From positions 1,590,545-1,654,544 of the forward strand of contig NZ_KI629782.1 of assembly GCF_000503775.1 (NCBI RefSeq): a stretch of DNA of 64,000 nucleotides, given 5' to 3'. Shown piece by piece: positions 32,684-42,098 of the stretch. Both the position numbers and the translations under genes were made by a program. The notes below the pieces were generated by a model. The model was not told the DNA's origin. It made no database searches and saw only the letters and a program-made list of their open reading frames with translations. Numbering within the stretch: the first letter of the stretch is position 1; every line of letters begins with the position of its first letter. The DNA is from Brevibacillus panacihumi W25. Its GTDB lineage: Bacteria > Bacillota > Bacilli > Brevibacillales > Brevibacillaceae.

Positions 32684-33832
32684 TTATTGACGTGTCAGGA
32701 TGCTTCGGTTCACATCGGCAAGGGAAGCGCAGCCTGACAAAGCCAACGTAACATCCAGTTCATGAAGCAGCGTATCCACTACACTTGCCACGCCCTTTTC
32801 CCCGGCTACTGCCAGCCCATAGACAAACGGACGCCCAATCAGGACAGCATTCGCACCGAGCGCAATAGCCTTCACTACATCTGGGCCCGTCCGAACACCG
32901 CTGTCCAGCAATACCGGAATCCGCCCCTGCACCACTTCAGCGATCGTTGGCAGGGCATCGAGGGTAGCAATCGCTCCGTCCACTTGACGTCCGCCGTGAT
33001 TGGAGACAATAATGCCGTCCACCCCGTGCTCCACCGCCAGTTTGGCATCGTCAGGATGCAGGATGCCCTTGACCAGAATCGGCAGGGAGGTATGCTCGCG
33101 CAAATAATCGATATCGCTCCAGGTCAAAGCCGGGGTGTAGATCGTGCGGAGGATTTCCTCTACCGCATTCTCAGGCGTCACTTCCGACAGGCGGGAGCAG
33201 AAAACGGGATCGCTGATGTAGTTCGCCATTCCCTTGCCTTCCCGCAGCGGGGAATAGCCGTTTTTAAAATCGCGCCGCTTCCAGCCCAGCATGATGGTGT
33301 CGACGGTCAAGACGATGGCGGAATATCCAGCCGCTTCAGCTCTTCTGACCATGCTTGCACTCACTTCACGATCTGTCGACCAGTAGAGCTGATACCAGCG
33401 GGGGGCGTCCCCCATTACCTCTGCGATCTGCTCCATCGAGTGGGAGGAGACCGTGCTCACCACAAGCGGTACACCTGCTTGCGCCGCAGCACGTGCTGTC
33501 GCCAGCTCTCCTTCAGGGTGAGAGATGGCCTGCATGCCTACTGGCGCCAGCAGGACAGGGGTTTTCAGCTGCTGGTTAAACAGCGTGATCGCCATTGACC
33601 GATTCGTTACGTCACGCAGCATCCGAGGTACAATCGCCCAGCGGGAAAAAGCTGCGCGATTGGCAGCCAGCGTCTGCTCCTCCACAGACCCTCCTGCCGT
33701 GTAATCAAACGGTCCAGCAGGAACCCGTTCACGCGCCAGTCTTTCCCAGTCTTCAAATGAGATGGGAAGGGACTCCGTCGATTTATCTACCTTGGTAAAC
33801 AAGAAGGATTCCTTATTCTCAACAAAAGACAT
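32684..33832 (-). CDS. FMN-dependent alpha-hydroxy-acid oxidase (lactate oxidase/monooxygenase type)
   Basis: The 382-residue TIM-barrel flavoenzyme carries the family active site S-N-H-G-G-R-Q-V-D-G, where His and Arg bind the substrate, F-D-Y-T-A-G-G at the N-terminus, L-L-A-P-V-G-M-Q for FMN and I-G-R-P-F-V-Y-G near the end. The closest type is lactate 2-monooxygenase or lactate oxidase, which oxidises L-lactate with oxygen. No electron-transfer or membrane segment is present. The ATG at 33832 follows AAAGGAG. It has its own transcript divergent from the chemoreceptor gene. Confidence 0.87.
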   Translation of the reverse strand: MSFVENKESFLFTKVDKSTESLPISFEDWERLARERVPAGPFDYTAGGSVEEQTLAANRAAFSRWAIVPRMLRDVTNRSMAITLFNQQLKTPVLLAPVGMQAISHPEGELATARAAAQAGVPLVVSTVSSHSMEQIAEVMGDAPRWYQLYWSTDREVSASMVRRAEAAGYSAIVLTVDTIMLGWKRRDFKNGYSPLREGKGMANYISDPVFCSRLSEVTPENAVEEILRTIYTPALTWSDIDYLREHTSLPILVKGILHPDDAKLAVEHGVDGIIVSNHGGRQVDGAIATLDALPTIAEVVQGRIPVLLDSGVRTGPDVVKAIALGANAVLIGRPFVYGLAVAGEKGVASVVDTLLHELDVTLALSGCASLADVNRSILTRQ

Positions 33833-34038
33833 ATGTGACAACTCCTTTTCTTCCTCTTCGATGTTACATTCCTTATCCACTTCATGTTACACCTCTCTGT
33901 TGGAATTGCACCAATCTTTTTTATACTTCGCTGCCAAAAGATTCCTCTGCCTGCTTTCTTTCAAGACACCGTATTGCTTGAAAAAACGGAATTTTTCATT
34001 TTCGTGAAAAATGTTTACATCCATAGAATTGGGGGTAC

Positions 34039-34065
34039 AAAAAAAAACGGTGGACAAGCCGATCA
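34039..34065 (+). promoter_or_regulatory. Sigma-D-like promoter of the chemoreceptor
   Basis: AAAA (34039-34042) and GCCGATCA (34058-34065) are 15 bases apart, close to the sigma-D consensus TAAA-N15-GCCGATAT used for motility genes in bacilli. The RNA would start near 34072, shortly before the riboswitch. Confidence 0.6.
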
Positions 34066-34112
34066 GGTTCATGGCTATCACATTTCATACTGCACATTGA
34101 GAACGACAAAAA

Positions 34113-34210
34113 ATGACAAAGGCAAACCTGTTGAAAAACAGGGACGCAAAGCCACGGGTCTAAGGCAGCGCAGACGTGCAAGACTGCTGCTAAGATAGCC
34201 GGGTTGCCAT
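34113..34210 (+). promoter_or_regulatory. Cyclic di-GMP-I riboswitch (GEMM-I)
   Basis: The conserved core reads GGCAAACC (34121-34128), GGGACGCAAAGCC (34141-34153) and CCGGGTTGCC (34199-34208), the family order. P1 is ATGACAA (34113-34119) with TTGCCAT (34204-34210), one mismatch. The G that contacts c-di-GMP in the first strand appears retained (AGGC). Confidence 0.93.
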
Positions 34211-34251
34211 ACCGCAAGCTCAGAAGGCTGTCGGATGGCAGTTGTTTTTGT
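34204..34251 (+). terminator. Riboswitch expression-platform terminator
   Basis: TGCCATACCG (34205-34214, one bulge) pairs with CGGATGGCA (34232-34240) and leads into GTTGTTTTT. Its 5' arm is the same segment that closes aptamer P1, so aptamer and terminator exclude each other. Confidence 0.85.
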
Positions 34252-34283
34252 TGCACCAAAAGGATAGGAGGAACGAATTATCG

Positions 34284-36257
34284 ATGAAAGCTAGCTTGCG
34301 AAGAAAGTTGATTGTCGTCATGTGCCTGCTCCTGGTTTTCAGTTTGGCTATTGTTTGCAGTGCCAGCTACTGGAGCTCTTCGAGGCTGTTGGCTTCCAGC
34401 TTGGACAAAGAAGCGGAATTGGCAGCGAACAATCTTTCCATCCGCATCGACAGTTTCTTTCAGGAAAAAATCGGGGTCGTTGAAACCATAGGAAAAATCA
34501 TGTCGGCGGATAACAACTTCGACCATGACCTGAGGTTGATCCAGGAGGCACAGAAGAAAAATCCGCAATTTGAAACATTCTTTTTTTCCTATGATTTAAG
34601 CGGCACAAAGGTCATTAACTTCAAAGGAGAGGTGACCAATCCGTCTGACCGTCCTCATTTTCAGGAAGCCGGAAAGGGAGAAGGGAAAATCATCGTCTCC
34701 GAGCCCGTTGTTTCCCAGCGGACGGGCAACAACATCGTGACCGTCATCGTACCGTTGATGAAGGACAATCGCCAGTACGGCTATATTGGTTCCACCATTC
34801 CCATCAATGAAATCCAAAAAACCGTTTCTGAAGAAACATTCGGCCAAAGCGGATACGCCCTGCTGGTCAGTAAAAAAGGGACGTATATCTGGCATCCGAA
34901 CGAAGAGCTGATCCTGAAGGAGTCGGTGATGGATGCAAATATTGCCGAGCTGCAAAAAGCGTTTGAAGCGATCCAAGTGGGCGGCCACGGCATCATCCAA
35001 TACCAGCAGGACCAAACAGCCCACTTTGCCTCGTTTGCCAGCACCAAGCTGAACTGGGGCGTATTCATTACGGCTCCGACCACAGAGCTGCATGCGCCTG
35101 TCAATGAGCTGTCGATCAAACTGATTGTCATCTCGCTGGCTGTATTGATCGTCGGGATCTTGCTGGTGTACTTCCTGGCAGTCCGTCTGGTCAAACCAAT
35201 CCAGTGTCTGAATCAAGCAGTCAACGTCGTGGCACAAGGCAATCTGACAGAGACGGTGACCGTGGAAGGAAAAGACGAGATTGCCGTTTTATCTCGGGAC
35301 TTCAACCAGACCGTGTCCCACTTGAAGAACCTGATCGAGGGAGTCTCTCTGTCGTCTGAGCAAGTGCTGCTGTTTACGCGGGAAGTCTCAGCCGGGATTG
35401 AGCATGCGACCGAACACGTAAACCGGATCGGCGCTTCCATTGCCCAGATTTCCAATGGGGCACAGGCACAATCGAACAGCTCCCAGGAAGTGGCTATGTC
35501 CATGAACGAAATGGCTTCCGGAATCGTAAAAATCGCAGAAACCTCGTCTCATGTCTCTGAATCGGCTCGTGAGGCAGCCCAACAGGCCGAGCAAGGAACA
35601 GCTGTTGTAGAGCAAGCCGTCCATCAAATGGGCAGCATCGGCGATGGGACGAGCAAAGCGGCAGAAGCAATCGAACGGCTGAACGGCCGCTCCAAAGAAA
35701 TTGAGGGCATTCTCGATACCATCAGTCAGTTGACTTCGCAAATCAATTTGCTTGCATTGAACGCCTCGATTGAGGCCGCACGAGCGGGCGAGCACGGGCG
35801 CGGATTCGCCGTAGTGGCTGGAGAAGTAAAAAAATTGGCGAACCAGTCAGAAGAGTCGGCATCCAAAATCGCGCAGTTGATCGGAGAAATCCAGCAGGAT
35901 ACCCGACATGCAGTCGACGTGATGAACGAGAGCAATCAAAATGCGCAGGATGGCATTCAACTGATCCAGGAAGTGCGGAACATTTTTGACCATATCCTCG
36001 AGTCGTCCCGCAACGTCGCCGGACACATCTTGGAGGTGTCGGCAGCATCCGAACAGATGTCTGCAGGCTCCCAGCAAGTCAGCGCTTCTGTAGATGAAAT
36101 GCACCAGATTGCCAAGCGTGCTTCCGAGGATTCCCAGACCGTAGTAGAAGCTGCAGCAGAGCAGCTCCAGGCGATTCAGGACATCGCTGCATCGGCCGAA
36201 CGGTTGAATGCGGTGGCGGAAGAGCTGCGGCACGGAGTAGGCAAGTTCACACTGTAA
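34284..36257 (+). CDS. Methyl-accepting chemotaxis protein with dCache sensor
   Basis: The 657-residue receptor has a membrane helix at about 8-28, an extracellular double-Cache domain (about 30-280, with F-F-S-Y-D-L-S-G and D-R-P-H-F-Q-E-A), a second helix (about 285-306), HAMP, and a cytoplasmic signalling hairpin with the canonical tip [25 protein letters not shown] in two parts around residue 495. dCache receptors of this type usually sense amino acids or organic acids, directly or through binding proteins. AGGAGG precedes the ATG at 34284. Its transcription is under c-di-GMP riboswitch control. Confidence 0.94.
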   Translation: MKASLRRKLIVVMCLLLVFSLAIVCSASYWSSSRLLASSLDKEAELAANNLSIRIDSFFQEKIGVVETIGKIMSADNNFDHDLRLIQEAQKKNPQFETFFFSYDLSGTKVINFKGEVTNPSDRPHFQEAGKGEGKIIVSEPVVSQRTGNNIVTVIVPLMKDNRQYGYIGSTIPINEIQKTVSEETFGQSGYALLVSKKGTYIWHPNEELILKESVMDANIAELQKAFEAIQVGGHGIIQYQQDQTAHFASFASTKLNWGVFITAPTTELHAPVNELSIKLIVISLAVLIVGILLVYFLAVRLVKPIQCLNQAVNVVAQGNLTETVTVEGKDEIAVLSRDFNQTVSHLKNLIEGVSLSSEQVLLFTREVSAGIEHATEHVNRIGASIAQISNGAQAQSNSSQEVAMSMNEMASGIVKIAETSSHVSESAREAAQQAEQGTAVVEQAVHQMGSIGDGTSKAAEAIERLNGRSKEIEGILDTISQLTSQINLLALNASIEAARAGEHGRGFAVVAGEVKKLANQSEESASKIAQLIGEIQQDTRHAVDVMNESNQNAQDGIQLIQEVRNIFDHILESSRNVAGHILEVSAASEQMSAGSQQVSASVDEMHQIAKRASEDSQTVVEAAAEQLQAIQDIAASAERLNAVAEELRHGVGKFTL

Positions 36258-36352
36258 GACCATTCCCTTTTGAAAGGGGGGATGCGATGCAAGGGATGAG
36301 GCAGTTTGCTTGTCTGAATTGAGTTCATATCTACAACCAGGAGGAGAAACTT

Positions 36353-37204
36353 ATGAAAAAGTACGTAAAAACTATCATGGCGGGGGGGCTCGCTGCTACT
36401 ATGCTGATGACAGGAACAGGAGCGTTTGCCGCAACGAGCCAGGCAGCTCCAACCGCGGCCGCAGAAGCCGCCAAAAAACAGGAAAACAAAAAGTTTGAGT
36501 CCCGTTTGGACGCCATCATCGCGCGGGGGTACATTCTCGTGGGTACGACCGGGGACTATAAACCGTTCACATATTTGAATCCGAAAACGAACGAATATGA
36601 AGGGTACGATATCGATGCCATGAAGGAATTTGCGAAAAGCCTGGGTGTCGAAGTGCGCTTTGTGCAAACCTCGTGGTCGACGATGATGAACGATCTCTTG
36701 GCAGACAAGTTTGATATTGCCGTCGGCGGCGTGACCCGCAACACCGACCGCGAAAAAACAGCTCACATGGGCGATCCTTACATCCAATTCGGAAAAGCGC
36801 CGCTGATCCGTGCGGTAGACAAGGACAAGTACAAAAGCGTCGAGGATATCAACAAGCCATCCGTTCGCATTGGAGTAAATCCGGGCGGAACCAACGAAAA
36901 GTTCGTGCGTGAGCATCTGACCAACGCTACTGTCACGGTCGTCGAAAACAATCTCGACATTCCAGGGCTGGTCGCAAACGGTACCTATGACGTCATGATT
37001 ACCGATACGATCGAAGCTATGGTGTACTCCAAGGCAGATTCCCGCCTGTATGCGGCTCTGACAGACAATCCGTTTACCAAGAGTGAAAAAGCTTATATGA
37101 TTCCGCGCGGAGATTTCATTTTCGCAAGCTACCTGGATGTATGGATGGATGAAATGAAGCTGCAAGGAAAATTCGAAGAGCTGTTCCATAAATGGATTCA
37201 ATAA
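36353..37204 (+). CDS. PheC/cyclohexadienyl-dehydratase-like periplasmic-binding-fold protein
   Basis: The 283-residue protein has a signal peptide (cleaved about A-F-A-A, residue 27) and the binding-protein fold seen in PheC and solute receptors: I-L-V-G-T-T-G-D-Y-K-P-F, G-Y-D-I-D-A-M, A-V-G-G-V-T and N-P-G-G-T-N-E-K-F followed by V-M-I-T-D-T-I-E-A. The N-P-G-G-T-N-E signature is typical of PheC, which converts prephenate or arogenate, but related proteins only bind ligand. It follows the receptor gene by 95 bases and may supply it with ligand. AGGAGG precedes the ATG. Confidence 0.8.
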   Translation: MKKYVKTIMAGGLAATMLMTGTGAFAATSQAAPTAAAEAAKKQENKKFESRLDAIIARGYILVGTTGDYKPFTYLNPKTNEYEGYDIDAMKEFAKSLGVEVRFVQTSWSTMMNDLLADKFDIAVGGVTRNTDREKTAHMGDPYIQFGKAPLIRAVDKDKYKSVEDINKPSVRIGVNPGGTNEKFVREHLTNATVTVVENNLDIPGLVANGTYDVMITDTIEAMVYSKADSRLYAALTDNPFTKSEKAYMIPRGDFIFASYLDVWMDEMKLQGKFEELFHKWIQ

Positions 37205-37217
37205 GACAATGAACACA

Positions 37218-37295
37218 CAAGCCCTGTTTGGATGACCAAACGGGGCTAAAAAAAGCAACCAGCCTCAGCTACGCAGCAGAAGTTGGTTGCTTTTT
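37218..37295. terminator. Two hairpins forming a bidirectional terminator
   Basis: AGCCCTGTTTGG (37219-37230) pairs with CCAAACGGGGCT. Then AAAGCAACCA and TTGGTTGCTTTTT, flanked by A-run and T-run, form a terminator usable from both sides between the PheC-like gene and the ABC ATPase gene. Confidence 0.85.
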
Positions 37296-37309
37296 CATAC
37301 GAACGTGAA

Positions 37310-38056
37310 TCAAGACAAGACCCGCTGCAGGAACGCCTTGGCCCGATCCGATTGCGGGTTGCGGAAAAAGGACTCTGGCTCGCCAGACTCAATGAACTCT
37401 CCATTGTCCATAAACATCACCTGATTGGCGACCTCTCGAGCAAAGCCCATCTCGTGCGTAACCACGATCATGGTCATATGCTCCTCCGCCAATTGCTTGA
37501 TCACCTGCAGCACCTCGCCGGTCAATTCCGGATCGAGAGCGGAGGTAGGCTCGTCAAACAGCAAGATGTCCGGCTTCATCATCAGGGCACGCGCGATCGC
37601 CACGCGTTGTTTTTGACCGCCGGACAGTTTGGACGGATACGCGTCCGCTTTGTCCGACAACCCGACTTTCGCCAAAAGCTCTTTGCTCCTTTTGTCTACC
37701 TCAGCTTCCGCTTCTCCTTTGACGATCCGCGGCGCCAGTTCGAGATTTTCTTTTACCGTGAGATGAGGAAAGAGATTGAAGTGCTGAAAAACCATTCCCA
37801 TCCGGGCTGTAATCTGTTTGATCTCCTGCACGCTGGCATACTTGCCGTCCTTCACCAAAAACTCGTCGCCGATTTGGATGCTCCCTGCGTCGATCTGCTC
37901 CAGGTGGACGAGACTTCGCAGCATGGTGCTTTTACCCGAGCCAGAGGGGCCAATGACCGCAACCACATCGTTTTTCTCGATCTCAAAGGTCACTTTTTTC
38001 AAAACTTCCAGATTGCCATAGGACTTTTTCAGATTTGAAACACGCATGATCGCCAT
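37310..38056 (-). CDS. Polar amino-acid ABC transporter, ATPase
   Basis: The 248-residue ATPase has Walker [10 protein letters not shown], signature L-S-G-G-Q-K-Q-R, Walker [13 protein letters not shown] and H-switch V-T-H-E-M-G-F-A, all standard for the GlnQ/HisP subfamily that imports polar amino acids. I chose the ATG at 38056, nine bases after GAGGGA; upstream ATGs in the same frame overlap that ribosome site. It is third in an SBP-permease-ATPase cluster. Confidence 0.93.
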   Translation of the reverse strand: MAIMRVSNLKKSYGNLEVLKKVTFEIEKNDVVAVIGPSGSGKSTMLRSLVHLEQIDAGSIQIGDEFLVKDGKYASVQEIKQITARMGMVFQHFNLFPHLTVKENLELAPRIVKGEAEAEVDKRSKELLAKVGLSDKADAYPSKLSGGQKQRVAIARALMMKPDILLFDEPTSALDPELTGEVLQVIKQLAEEHMTMIVVTHEMGFAREVANQVMFMDNGEFIESGEPESFFRNPQSDRAKAFLQRVLS

Positions 38057-38070
38057 ATTTGCCATTCCCT

Positions 38071-38730
38071 CTATTCGAATTTGGATCTTCTCTCCAACCA
38101 CTTAAAGAAGAGCGTCAACAATAGCGTCATCAGCAAGTAGATGACCCCCGCCACAAAGAAAGGCATGATCGTAAAATCACGATTCACGGCCGTCTGGGCG
38201 AAGTGCAACAGCTCGGGCACCGCTACGGCATACAGCAAGGCGGTATCCTTCACAAGAGTAATCGATTCGTTCGCGACAGCCGGAAGAGCTACGCGAAACA
38301 TCTGCGGCAAGATGATCTTGCGAGTCGTCTGCCATTTGCTAAAGCCCAATACCTGTGCTGCTTCATACTGACCCTTGTCGATCGCCAGCAGCCCCCCGCG
38401 GAAGATTTCTGCGAAGTAAGCCGCATAGTTGAGGATAAATCCGACACAGGCAGCGACGAAGCGATCCATGACCAGGTACTCCCCGACGACAGGCAGCAGC
38501 GGCAGACCAAAACAGATGAACAGCAATTGCAGCAGCAAAGGCGTGCCGCGCATCACATAGATGTAGGTGTGGGCGATTGCAGCCAGTCCCCTATTGCTGC
38601 TTTTTGCCATCAGCGTTATCAGAAAGCCCAGGGGAATCGAGGCGATGATCGCGATGAAAAACAGAAGAACGGTCATCTGCGCCCCTTGCAGCATGGGTAT
38701 GGTTATTTTGATCAGATAATCAATGCTCAT
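38071..38730 (-). CDS. Polar amino-acid ABC transporter, permease
   Basis: The 219-residue membrane protein has five helices and the HisM/GlnP family signatures [10 protein letters not shown] and the EAA loop [14 protein letters not shown]. It forms the channel, probably as a homodimer since only one permease gene is present. The ATG at 38730 follows TAGGAG. It ends 15 bases before the ATPase start. Confidence 0.92.
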   Translation of the reverse strand: MSIDYLIKITIPMLQGAQMTVLLFFIAIIASIPLGFLITLMAKSSNRGLAAIAHTYIYVMRGTPLLLQLLFICFGLPLLPVVGEYLVMDRFVAACVGFILNYAAYFAEIFRGGLLAIDKGQYEAAQVLGFSKWQTTRKIILPQMFRVALPAVANESITLVKDTALLYAVAVPELLHFAQTAVNRDFTIMPFFVAGVIYLLMTLLLTLFFKWLERRSKFE

Positions 38731-38813
38731 CCTCGCATCTCCTATTTCAAAAACTTGAGCTTGCATATGAGCTTAACAGCTCTTGCAACAGCCGGAAGCC
38801 CTCTTCTAAAAGC

Positions 38814-38852
38814 CGAAAGCAAAACCGGCTTTGCCCACGATCCGGTTTTGCT
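38814..38852 (-). terminator. Hairpin between binding-protein and permease genes
   Basis: AGCAAAACCGG (38818-38828) pairs with CCGGTTTTGCT. The U-tract is weak, so it may act as a partial terminator or 3' stabiliser that allows more binding protein than permease. Confidence 0.65.
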
Positions 38853-38870
38853 TACGATGTACTGATTGTC

Positions 38871-39692
38871 TTATTTTAACACACGATCTTCGCCAAACCA
38901 TTTTTCCGAGATTTTCGCGGCTGTGCCGTCAGCGCTCAACTCATCCAGCGCTTTTTGCAATTCTTCCAGCAGCGCTTCATTGCCTTTTTTCACGCCAATG
39001 CCGTACTGTTCTGGCGCAAGCGAATCTTCGAGGAACTTGAAGGTGCCCTCATCTTTTGCCATGTAATAGTCTGCTACGACTTTGTCAATGACAACAGCAT
39101 CGACGCGGCCAATTTTCAGGTCATTCAAAGCAAGCACGTTGTCAGCGAATTCAGAGACGGTTTTTACCTTGTCTTTGATCGGATGTGCGTTCAAAGCATC
39201 CAAGGCGGAAGACAGCTTTTGCAGACCTACTGTCTTGTCAGCCAGATCGTCGATTTTGTGCAGATCGGAGTTCGCCACTGTCACAATTACCTGTGCGTTT
39301 TCTAGGTATGGCTTGGTGAACAAGACTTTTTCTTTGCGTTCATCCGTAATCGTGTAGCCATTCCAGATCAAGTCGATGCGTCCGCTGTTCAACTCGGACT
39401 CCTTGGAGCTCCAATCGATGGGCTGGAAGACGATTTCGCGTCCCATTTTCTCGCCAGCCGCTTTGGCGTAATCAATATCGAAGCCGACCAATTCGTTGTT
39501 GTCATCGCGGAATCCCATCGGCGCAAATTTGTCATCAATTCCAATCACCAGTTTTGCTGCTTCCTGGCTCTTCCCGGCATCTGCAGGCGCATTTGCTTCA
39601 GAACCCCCGGAAGCAGACGGCGCGCTGGAACAGCCGACTACAAGTGAAAATACGGTTCCTACCATCAGACAGAATGCTGCCAGTTTTTTCAT
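38871..39692 (-). CDS. Polar amino-acid ABC transporter, lipoprotein binding protein
   Basis: The 273-residue protein has a lipoprotein signal with lipobox L-V-V-G-C (Cys about residue 21) and the family-3 solute-binding pattern: I-G-I-D-D-K-F-A-P-M-G-F, G-F-D-I-D-Y-A-K-A and I-W-N-G-Y-T-I-T-D-E-R. It catches the amino acid for the transporter below. The arginine in T-x-x-R and the aspartate in D-I-D suit an alpha-amino acid ligand. The exact one (cystine, glutamine or arginine are common) cannot be told. GAGGGGG precedes the ATG. Confidence 0.92.
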   Translation of the reverse strand: MKKLAAFCLMVGTVFSLVVGCSSAPSASGGSEANAPADAGKSQEAAKLVIGIDDKFAPMGFRDDNNELVGFDIDYAKAAGEKMGREIVFQPIDWSSKESELNSGRIDLIWNGYTITDERKEKVLFTKPYLENAQVIVTVANSDLHKIDDLADKTVGLQKLSSALDALNAHPIKDKVKTVSEFADNVLALNDLKIGRVDAVVIDKVVADYYMAKDEGTFKFLEDSLAPEQYGIGVKKGNEALLEELQKALDELSADGTAAKISEKWFGEDRVLK

Positions 39693-39885
39693 GAATATCC
39701 CCCTCAAATCTTCTTTTTATCTTATTAAAGTGGTAGTACGTTAACAAGGTATCATGATAGCACATGATTTCAAAAGAGTCGATAGGATTGAAAAAACACA
39801 GATTTTTTCGCAATCTTGCTTTTTTATTCTCCCTTCCGTACAGTGGGGCGCCCTGCGAGGTATACTGTTTGTAGAGGTGAGGCCA

Positions 39886-40464
39886 ATGGAAATGACGAAT
39901 GAAAAATGGCAGGCAATCATTCACAATGATTCCAGCTATGACAATCAGTTTATTTACGCTGTTAAAACGACACGTATTTTTTGCAAACCCTCATGCAAAT
40001 CCAAACCGCCCAACATCGAAAATGTGCGGATCTTTTCGGATGCAAATGAAGCATCGGCTTCCGGCTTTCGCCCTTGCAAGCGCTGCAAGCCGACTGGTCA
40101 GCTATTGCCGGACAGCGACTGGGTTGAGCAGATCACTCGTTTCATCGATGCCCACTACTCCGAGAGGCTGACTCTGGATAAGCTGGCAGAGATGTGCCAT
40201 GGCAGCATGTATCACCTGCATCGCACATTCAAACGAATCACGGGGATGACTCCGGTGGCCTACATCCAGCAGAAGAGAATAAACAAAGCCATGGCATGTT
40301 TAGCCCATACTGATACATCTGTCGCGGAAATCGCCCGTTCTGTCGGCATCGCCAACACTCCGTATTTCATCACCCTGTTTCGCAAAAGCACCGGGCTAAC
40401 TCCTACCGCGTTTCGTCAAAACCATCGGGAGCAGCCTGCTGTCTCTACAAATCATGGAAGCTAG
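39886..40464 (+). CDS. adaA: AdaA: methylphosphotriester-DNA methyltransferase and activator
   Basis: The 192-residue protein has an N-terminal Ada zinc domain with four cysteines (C33, C37, C64, C67; the first accepts the methyl group) and a C-terminal AraC-type double helix-turn-helix (about residues 88-185). On taking a methyl group from DNA phosphotriesters it activates alkylation-repair genes. The ATG at 39886 follows GAGGTGAGG. Its usual partner AdaB is absent; instead a radical SAM gene overlaps its end, and an Ogt-type methyltransferase lies far away at 58.8 kb. Confidence 0.92.
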   Translation: MEMTNEKWQAIIHNDSSYDNQFIYAVKTTRIFCKPSCKSKPPNIENVRIFSDANEASASGFRPCKRCKPTGQLLPDSDWVEQITRFIDAHYSERLTLDKLAEMCHGSMYHLHRTFKRITGMTPVAYIQQKRINKAMACLAHTDTSVAEIARSVGIANTPYFITLFRKSTGLTPTAFRQNHREQPAVSTNHGS

Positions 40465-40477
40465 CGAGGTCAAGAAG

Positions 40478-41296
40478 ATGGGTTATGAATGCTTCGCCAC
40501 ATACCCGAAGTCCCTTCTGAATAAAGGTACGGGATTTCTGACCGATTATACCCACTCCCTGAATCCTTATTCCGGTTGCTCATTTGGCTGTACTTATTGT
40601 TATGTGCGCCAAATGCCCGTATCGCTTTTTCATAAAAAAGAATGGGGAACCTGGGTCAACATCAAACAGGAGGCCGCCGCCTTGCTGCGAAAGGAACTTG
40701 CGCGGGCCAAGGCAAAGGGACCCGTCACGATATTTATGTCTTCCAGCACGGACCCCTACCAGCCAGTTGAATACTCCGAACAGGTGACGCGGTCTCTCTT
40801 GACAGTCATAGCAGAAGACCCGCCTGATTTTCTCCTCGTCCAAACCCGCAGTCCGCTCGTCCGTCGCGATATAGACTTGCTGCAGGAGTTGAAGGACCGC
40901 GTGCGCGTCAGCATGACCGTAGAGACGGATCTGGAGGAGATCAAGAGAGCGTTTACCCCAAATGCCCCTCCGATTGCCGCTCGCCTCAAGACCCTTGAAC
41001 TTCTGGCAGCCGCGGACATTCCGACACAAGCCACCATTGCCCCCGTCTTGCCTAGCAGTGAGGCTTTTGCTCACAAGCTGCGTGCTGTGGCAGACCGGGT
41101 GTGCATCGATGATTTTTTTATGGGTGACGGCAGCGGCGGCAAAAGAACCAAGAAGCTCGGCATTTCCTCTCTTTATGAGAAATTGGGCCTGCCCGAATGG
41201 TATGATCCGTCAGCCTATCAGCTCGTGTACGACAGACTGACAGAGGTTTTTGCCCCAGGGCAAGTGCTCGTCAGCCAGAAAGGGTTCGCCCCTTAA
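40478..41296 (+). CDS. Radical SAM protein of the spore-photoproduct-lyase (SPL-like) family
   Basis: The 272-residue enzyme has the radical SAM cluster C-S-F-G-C-T-Y-C (C34, C38, C41), preceded by N-P-Y-S-G, and M-S-S-S-T-D-P-Y-Q-P-V-E further on, as in the SplB-related Rv2578c family. Members are thought to repair or modify nucleic acids, but few are tested. I place the start at ATG 40478, with GAGG just upstream; an in-frame ATG at 40454 overlaps adaA by eleven bases. The tight link with adaA suggests DNA damage response. Confidence 0.85.
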   Translation: MGYECFATYPKSLLNKGTGFLTDYTHSLNPYSGCSFGCTYCYVRQMPVSLFHKKEWGTWVNIKQEAAALLRKELARAKAKGPVTIFMSSSTDPYQPVEYSEQVTRSLLTVIAEDPPDFLLVQTRSPLVRRDIDLLQELKDRVRVSMTVETDLEEIKRAFTPNAPPIAARLKTLELLAAADIPTQATIAPVLPSSEAFAHKLRAVADRVCIDDFFMGDGSGGKRTKKLGISSLYEKLGLPEWYDPSAYQLVYDRLTEVFAPGQVLVSQKGFAP

Positions 41297-41299
41297 TGA

Positions 41300-41332
41300 A
41301 AAAACCAGCCATGCTTTGGCTGGTTTCGTTCA
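41300..41332. terminator. Bidirectional terminator
   Basis: AAACCAGCC and GGCTGGTTT enclose ATGCTTT, flanked by an A-run on one side and Ts on the other, between the radical SAM gene and the lipoprotein gene. Confidence 0.8.
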
Positions 41333-42076
41333 CCTGACATTTTCCATTTTTTTATGCAACACATATCCATCGACCGGAGAGATGTAGTAGGGGTTACCGT
41401 CACACATGAACTGATAAAAACGCCCATACTCTCCTGGAACATCCTCCAATTGAATGGTGTCTACAGTGGTTACCGGCTTTTCATAAAACGGAAAGGCCTT
41501 CATATAGATCGTCGCTTCCTCGATGGAGAGCTGGAAGCCTTTCTCCGTCAATTCTTCACGCTGCCTTTCATCCAGCAGCCATTTTCCCTCTTGATTGATG
41601 AGCGTGCTGATTTCATAATAGCCGCTGTTTAATTCATTGGCGAACCACATCGTTTTCACCACGATCCGCTCTGCATTCTGCTCCAGGATGGTCGTACGCG
41701 CAGCCAGCGCACCAGGCTCATAGTGAAACAGGTACAAGGCTGTCAATCCGACCCGCACCTGATAAAATTCCTCCATTTTTTCCTCAGAAATAAAATGGTC
41801 TGTCATGTCGCCGGATATTTGAATGCGAAATTTTTCAAAAGGGAGATCGGCAGCTTGAGCCGCTTCTAATCGTTCAAAATAGCGGTTCGAGATCTCAAGC
41901 AATCGGTTGGCTGCCCACTCCACGCTTTTTTCCTCATGTACCGGGACAGCTGCGGGCCTCTCTTCTGCTGCGGGACTGGGGGAAGCCGCTGTTTCTTGCA
42001 TATCCTCCCCTTGCTTTACACAACCTATCGTGAAAAAGACAAGGAAGAATACAATCAAGGGAATCGCTGCTCTCAT
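41330..42076 (-). CDS. Hypothetical lipoprotein
   Basis: The 248-residue protein has a lipoprotein signal ending F-T-I-G-C (Cys about residue 19), a low-complexity P/A/E-rich linker and a soluble domain (about 55-248) with no motif I recognise. The ATG at 42076 follows GGAGG. In its 5' leader are a hairpin (42099-42126) and a terminator-like hairpin (42147-42175). Confidence 0.7.
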   Translation of the reverse strand: MRAAIPLIVFFLVFFTIGCVKQGEDMQETAASPSPAAEERPAAVPVHEEKSVEWAANRLLEISNRYFERLEAAQAADLPFEKFRIQISGDMTDHFISEEKMEEFYQVRVGLTALYLFHYEPGALAARTTILEQNAERIVVKTMWFANELNSGYYEISTLINQEGKWLLDERQREELTEKGFQLSIEEATIYMKAFPFYEKPVTTVDTIQLEDVPGEYGRFYQFMCDGNPYYISPVDGYVLHKKMENVR

Positions 42077-42098
42077 GTTTTCCTCCACATTTTTGAGA

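Noticed and set aside
36176..37258. Minus-strand open frame of 360 codons opposite the PheC-like gene
   Set aside because: The plus-strand gene has a signal peptide, strong ribosome site and PheC motifs; the opposite frame has none.
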